A stretch of DNA of 37,931 bases from Clostridiales bacterium (GTDB taxonomy: Bacteria; Bacillota; Clostridia; Peptostreptococcales; Acidaminobacteraceae): assembly GCA_030446305.1 (NCBI GenBank), contig JASUSA010000032.1:1-37931 (forward strand), given 5' to 3'. The notes under the pieces were generated by a model. The model saw only the letters and a program-made list of their open reading frames with translations. It made no database searches and was not told the origin of the DNA. Below, in pieces: positions 37,691-37,931 of this stretch (position 1 is its first letter; every line of letters begins with the position of its first letter). The translations under genes were made by a program, and so were the position numbers.

Positions 37691-37696
37691 ATTATA
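37691..37696 (-). promoter_or_regulatory. Candidate -10 box for nth
   Basis: TATAAT on the minus strand about 105 bp before the nth start. No convincing -35 lies at the usual distance. Confidence 0.35.
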
Positions 37697-37729
37697 ACAT
37701 AAAAACCATCGCTTTTTTATGTTGAACGC

Positions 37730-37758
37730 AAAAAAGGGGCTGTCTAAAAGCAGCACCC
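37730..37758 (-). terminator. Terminator of the right-edge membrane protein gene
   Basis: On the minus strand GGGTGCTG pairs with CAGCCCC (one bulge) around an 8-nt loop, followed by TTTTTTG. It lies about 45 bp after the stop at 37802. Confidence 0.8.
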
Positions 37759-37801
37759 TTACTACAGTAATGTTGAATTTAAGTTTTGAATCCTCGTTAC
37801 A

Positions 37802-37930
37802 TCATTTCCGAGCTAGACGTTCAAAATGAAGTAGACGAGACAACGTAAATAGAATAAAGGTGTATATTGGAATAATCGCAATTGCCGCAACAATACGCCC
37901 CGGGAAGAAGGCGAGTGCCCCTTTGCCATA
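37802..37930 (-). CDS. C-terminus of a membrane protein, cut by the window edge
   Basis: The last 42 codons are open up to TGA (37802-37804). The peptide has one strong hydrophobic segment (VAAIAIIPIYTFILFTL) and a basic tail ending FERLARK. The arginine before the helix and the proline within it resemble the last helix of some ECF-type vitamin transporter S components, but this is a guess from a short piece. The terminator behind it supports a real gene. Confidence 0.6.
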   Translation of the reverse strand, partial: YGKGALAFFPGRIVAAIAIIPIYTFILFTLSRLLHFERLARK

Positions 37931-37931
37931 C

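Overview
The window reads as chromosomal DNA of an anaerobic, motile, low-to-moderate-GC Firmicute of the class Clostridia. I infer this from the gene families and their order, not from a search. Signs are the rpoN-cggR-gap-pgk-tpiA-gpmI-eno order, a K+-dependent membrane pyrophosphatase, a CheX phosphatase, a trxBA pair whose thioredoxin has a GCSPC rather than a WCGPC centre, strong GGAGG ribosome binding sites, and a long FtsA-like protein. My loose impression is an amino-acid- or peptide-fermenting relative of the Fusibacter/Acidaminobacter group. Almost every gene is on the minus strand, so transcription runs right to left. The only plus-strand coding signal is a 25-codon gene tail at the left edge.

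Layout in window order: a gene tail on + (2-79); a membrane diguanylate cyclase; a small ACT-like protein; a three-gene ABC-2 exporter operon with its own promoter and an inverted-repeat operator; an ArsR-type regulator; a tandem array of three 177-bp units made from the tail of the tmRNA gene; ssrA (tmRNA) and smpB; a HAD phosphatase; rnr; hppA; secG; eno, gpmI, tpiA, pgk, gap and cggR (lower glycolysis under CggR); rpoN; a purine-nucleoside-type ABC importer (bmpA, nupO, nupP, nupQ); trxA and trxB; a Na+/phosphate cotransporter; trmL and cheX; uppP and a histidine phosphatase; a DUF2225 protein, an FtsA-like protein and nth; and the C-terminus of a membrane protein at the right edge.

The transcription units are well marked by intrinsic terminators on the minus strand. 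CggR would sense glycolytic flux and control gap to eno. Three GGGAC boxes follow the cggR promoter, and a hairpin separates gap from pgk. smpB and ssrA form a trans-translation unit: the mature tmRNA start lies 7 nt after the smpB stop, and rnr, whose product degrades messages on rescued ribosomes, lies close upstream.

The least ordinary feature is 5890-6516. The T-loop, 3' acceptor strand and CCA of tmRNA, with the terminator behind them, are repeated at an exact 177-bp period. Each repeat carries a structured core bounded by a T-arm-like inverted repeat. The terminator stems differ between copies by paired, structure-preserving changes. It looks like an old ssrA attachment site or a small tRNA-tail-linked repeat that has amplified. 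Its function is unknown.
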